A program made the translations under genes and the position numbers. From positions 1,178,001 to 1,242,000 of the forward strand of contig JADWQD010000014.1 of the NCBI GenBank assembly GCA_016110215.1: a DNA stretch of 64,000 bases, in the 5' to 3' direction. Origin of the DNA: Capronia americana (Eukaryota > Ascomycota > Eurotiomycetes > Chaetothyriales > Herpotrichiellaceae). Of this stretch, positions 63,601-64,000 are shown piece after piece. The notes below the pieces were generated by a model. The model was not told where the DNA came from. It saw only the letters and a list, made by a program, of their open reading frames with translations, and ran no database searches. Every line of letters starts with the position of its first letter. Position 1 is the first letter of the stretch.

Positions 63601-64000
63601 TCTAAGTAGGCACAGCCAAATGGAGATGGTCGTTCCGAGACAAAATTCACCTCCACCCAGCCCAATCTGGATGCTTATCACAACGCAACATTTATCACTT
63701 GCAGGCCGAAATTGAACAAGATAGCCACTGTTTGAGACAGCGCGCAGTAGCCGATCTTGTCGTTCTTCAGCTGGAGACATGCCGTTCTTCCCTGCGTCGG
63801 ATCTGGGCACGTCATGACTTCGAGTTCGGCAGATTCACCATGCAACGACCCTCTACAGATGCGGGTCGATGTTCAAGCCAACGATGAACGATAACTGGAC
63901 AGGGGACGGATTGAGGCGTTAACGAGCCCAACGAAGGCCTTGGGACAGCAGCCGAGTCTAATATATTAATTCGGCTGCAGTTCAATAACTTGTCAGAACC
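60685..64000. other. Right-end spacer without convincing genes
   Basis: Leader and promoter of the Reg1-like gene, then about 3 kb of short unconserved frames up to the window edge. No domain, tRNA or repeat family recognised. Confidence 0.5.

Noticed and set aside
62594..63715. Group of 100-130-codon ORFs near the right end
   Set aside because: Overlapping frames on both strands, none with recognisable family character or plausible joining introns.
1..64000. tRNA or rRNA genes
   Set aside because: Scanning by eye for B-box-like GGTTCRANTCC with a matching acceptor stem gave only isolated partial hits (for example inside an MFS intron near 9143); a tRNAscan run would be decisive.

Overview
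The window comes from a filamentous ascomycete (Pezizomycotina). The genes carry short GT-AG introns (48 to 126 nt, one of about 184 nt) with CTAAC or CTGAC branch sites. They include fungus-specific families (HET domain, Zn2Cys6 regulator, PRISE reductase, Reg1-like DUF1752 protein, fungal Vps10). Order or genus cannot be told from the sequence alone. Exon structures were worked out by hand from splice signals, reading phase and family conservation; no alignment or transcript data were available.

Layout. 0-8.5 kb: accessory genes, namely a HET-domain protein cut by the left edge, an alpha/beta hydrolase flanked by two copies of a 59-bp relic, and a cupin protein with a membrane tail. 8.5-40.1 kb: a dense block of catabolic genes. 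It holds two MFS sugar-porter-type transporters, a 2-oxoglutarate dehydrogenase E1-like protein, an F-box-like protein, a Zn2Cys6 regulator, a GMC oxidoreductase, a PRISE-type SDR, an acetoacetate-decarboxylase-like protein, a secreted SMP-30-like propeller, a mitochondrial HTD2-type dehydratase, a mitochondrial acyl-CoA dehydrogenase, a Yhm2-type citrate/oxoglutarate carrier, a 2-oxoacid dehydrogenase E2-like acyltransferase, a D-2-hydroxyacid dehydrogenase and a LigI-like amidohydrolase. 40.1-43.8 kb: a gene-poor boundary with a decayed Dal5-like MFS pseudogene and a microsatellite. 43.8-64 kb: core-genome genes, namely VPS10, an unrecognised conserved-looking fungal protein, a GPI-anchored wall protein and a Reg1-like PP1 regulator, separated by long spacers with no convincing genes.

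How the block may work. Import (MFS) and early steps (GMC oxidation, PRISE reduction, lactone or ring hydrolysis by the amidohydrolase and the SMP-30-like protein, ADC-like chemistry, 2-hydroxyacid oxidation) look cytosolic or extracellular. Five products look mitochondrial: E1, E2, the acyl-CoA dehydrogenase and the HTD2-type dehydratase by N-terminal presequences, and the carrier by family. The simplest model is a split pathway. A 2-hydroxy or 2-oxo acid made in the cytosol is carried into the matrix, decarboxylated to an acyl-CoA by a dedicated E1/E2 pair borrowing the housekeeping E3, then oxidised and hydrated. The E1 and E2 differ from the usual family at conserved motifs, which argues that they are specialised paralogs rather than the TCA-cycle copies. 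The substrate cannot be named from the sequence. Three divergent gene pairs and repeated TCGGCA/TGCCGA hexamers in the promoters suggest control by the resident Zn2Cys6 factor.
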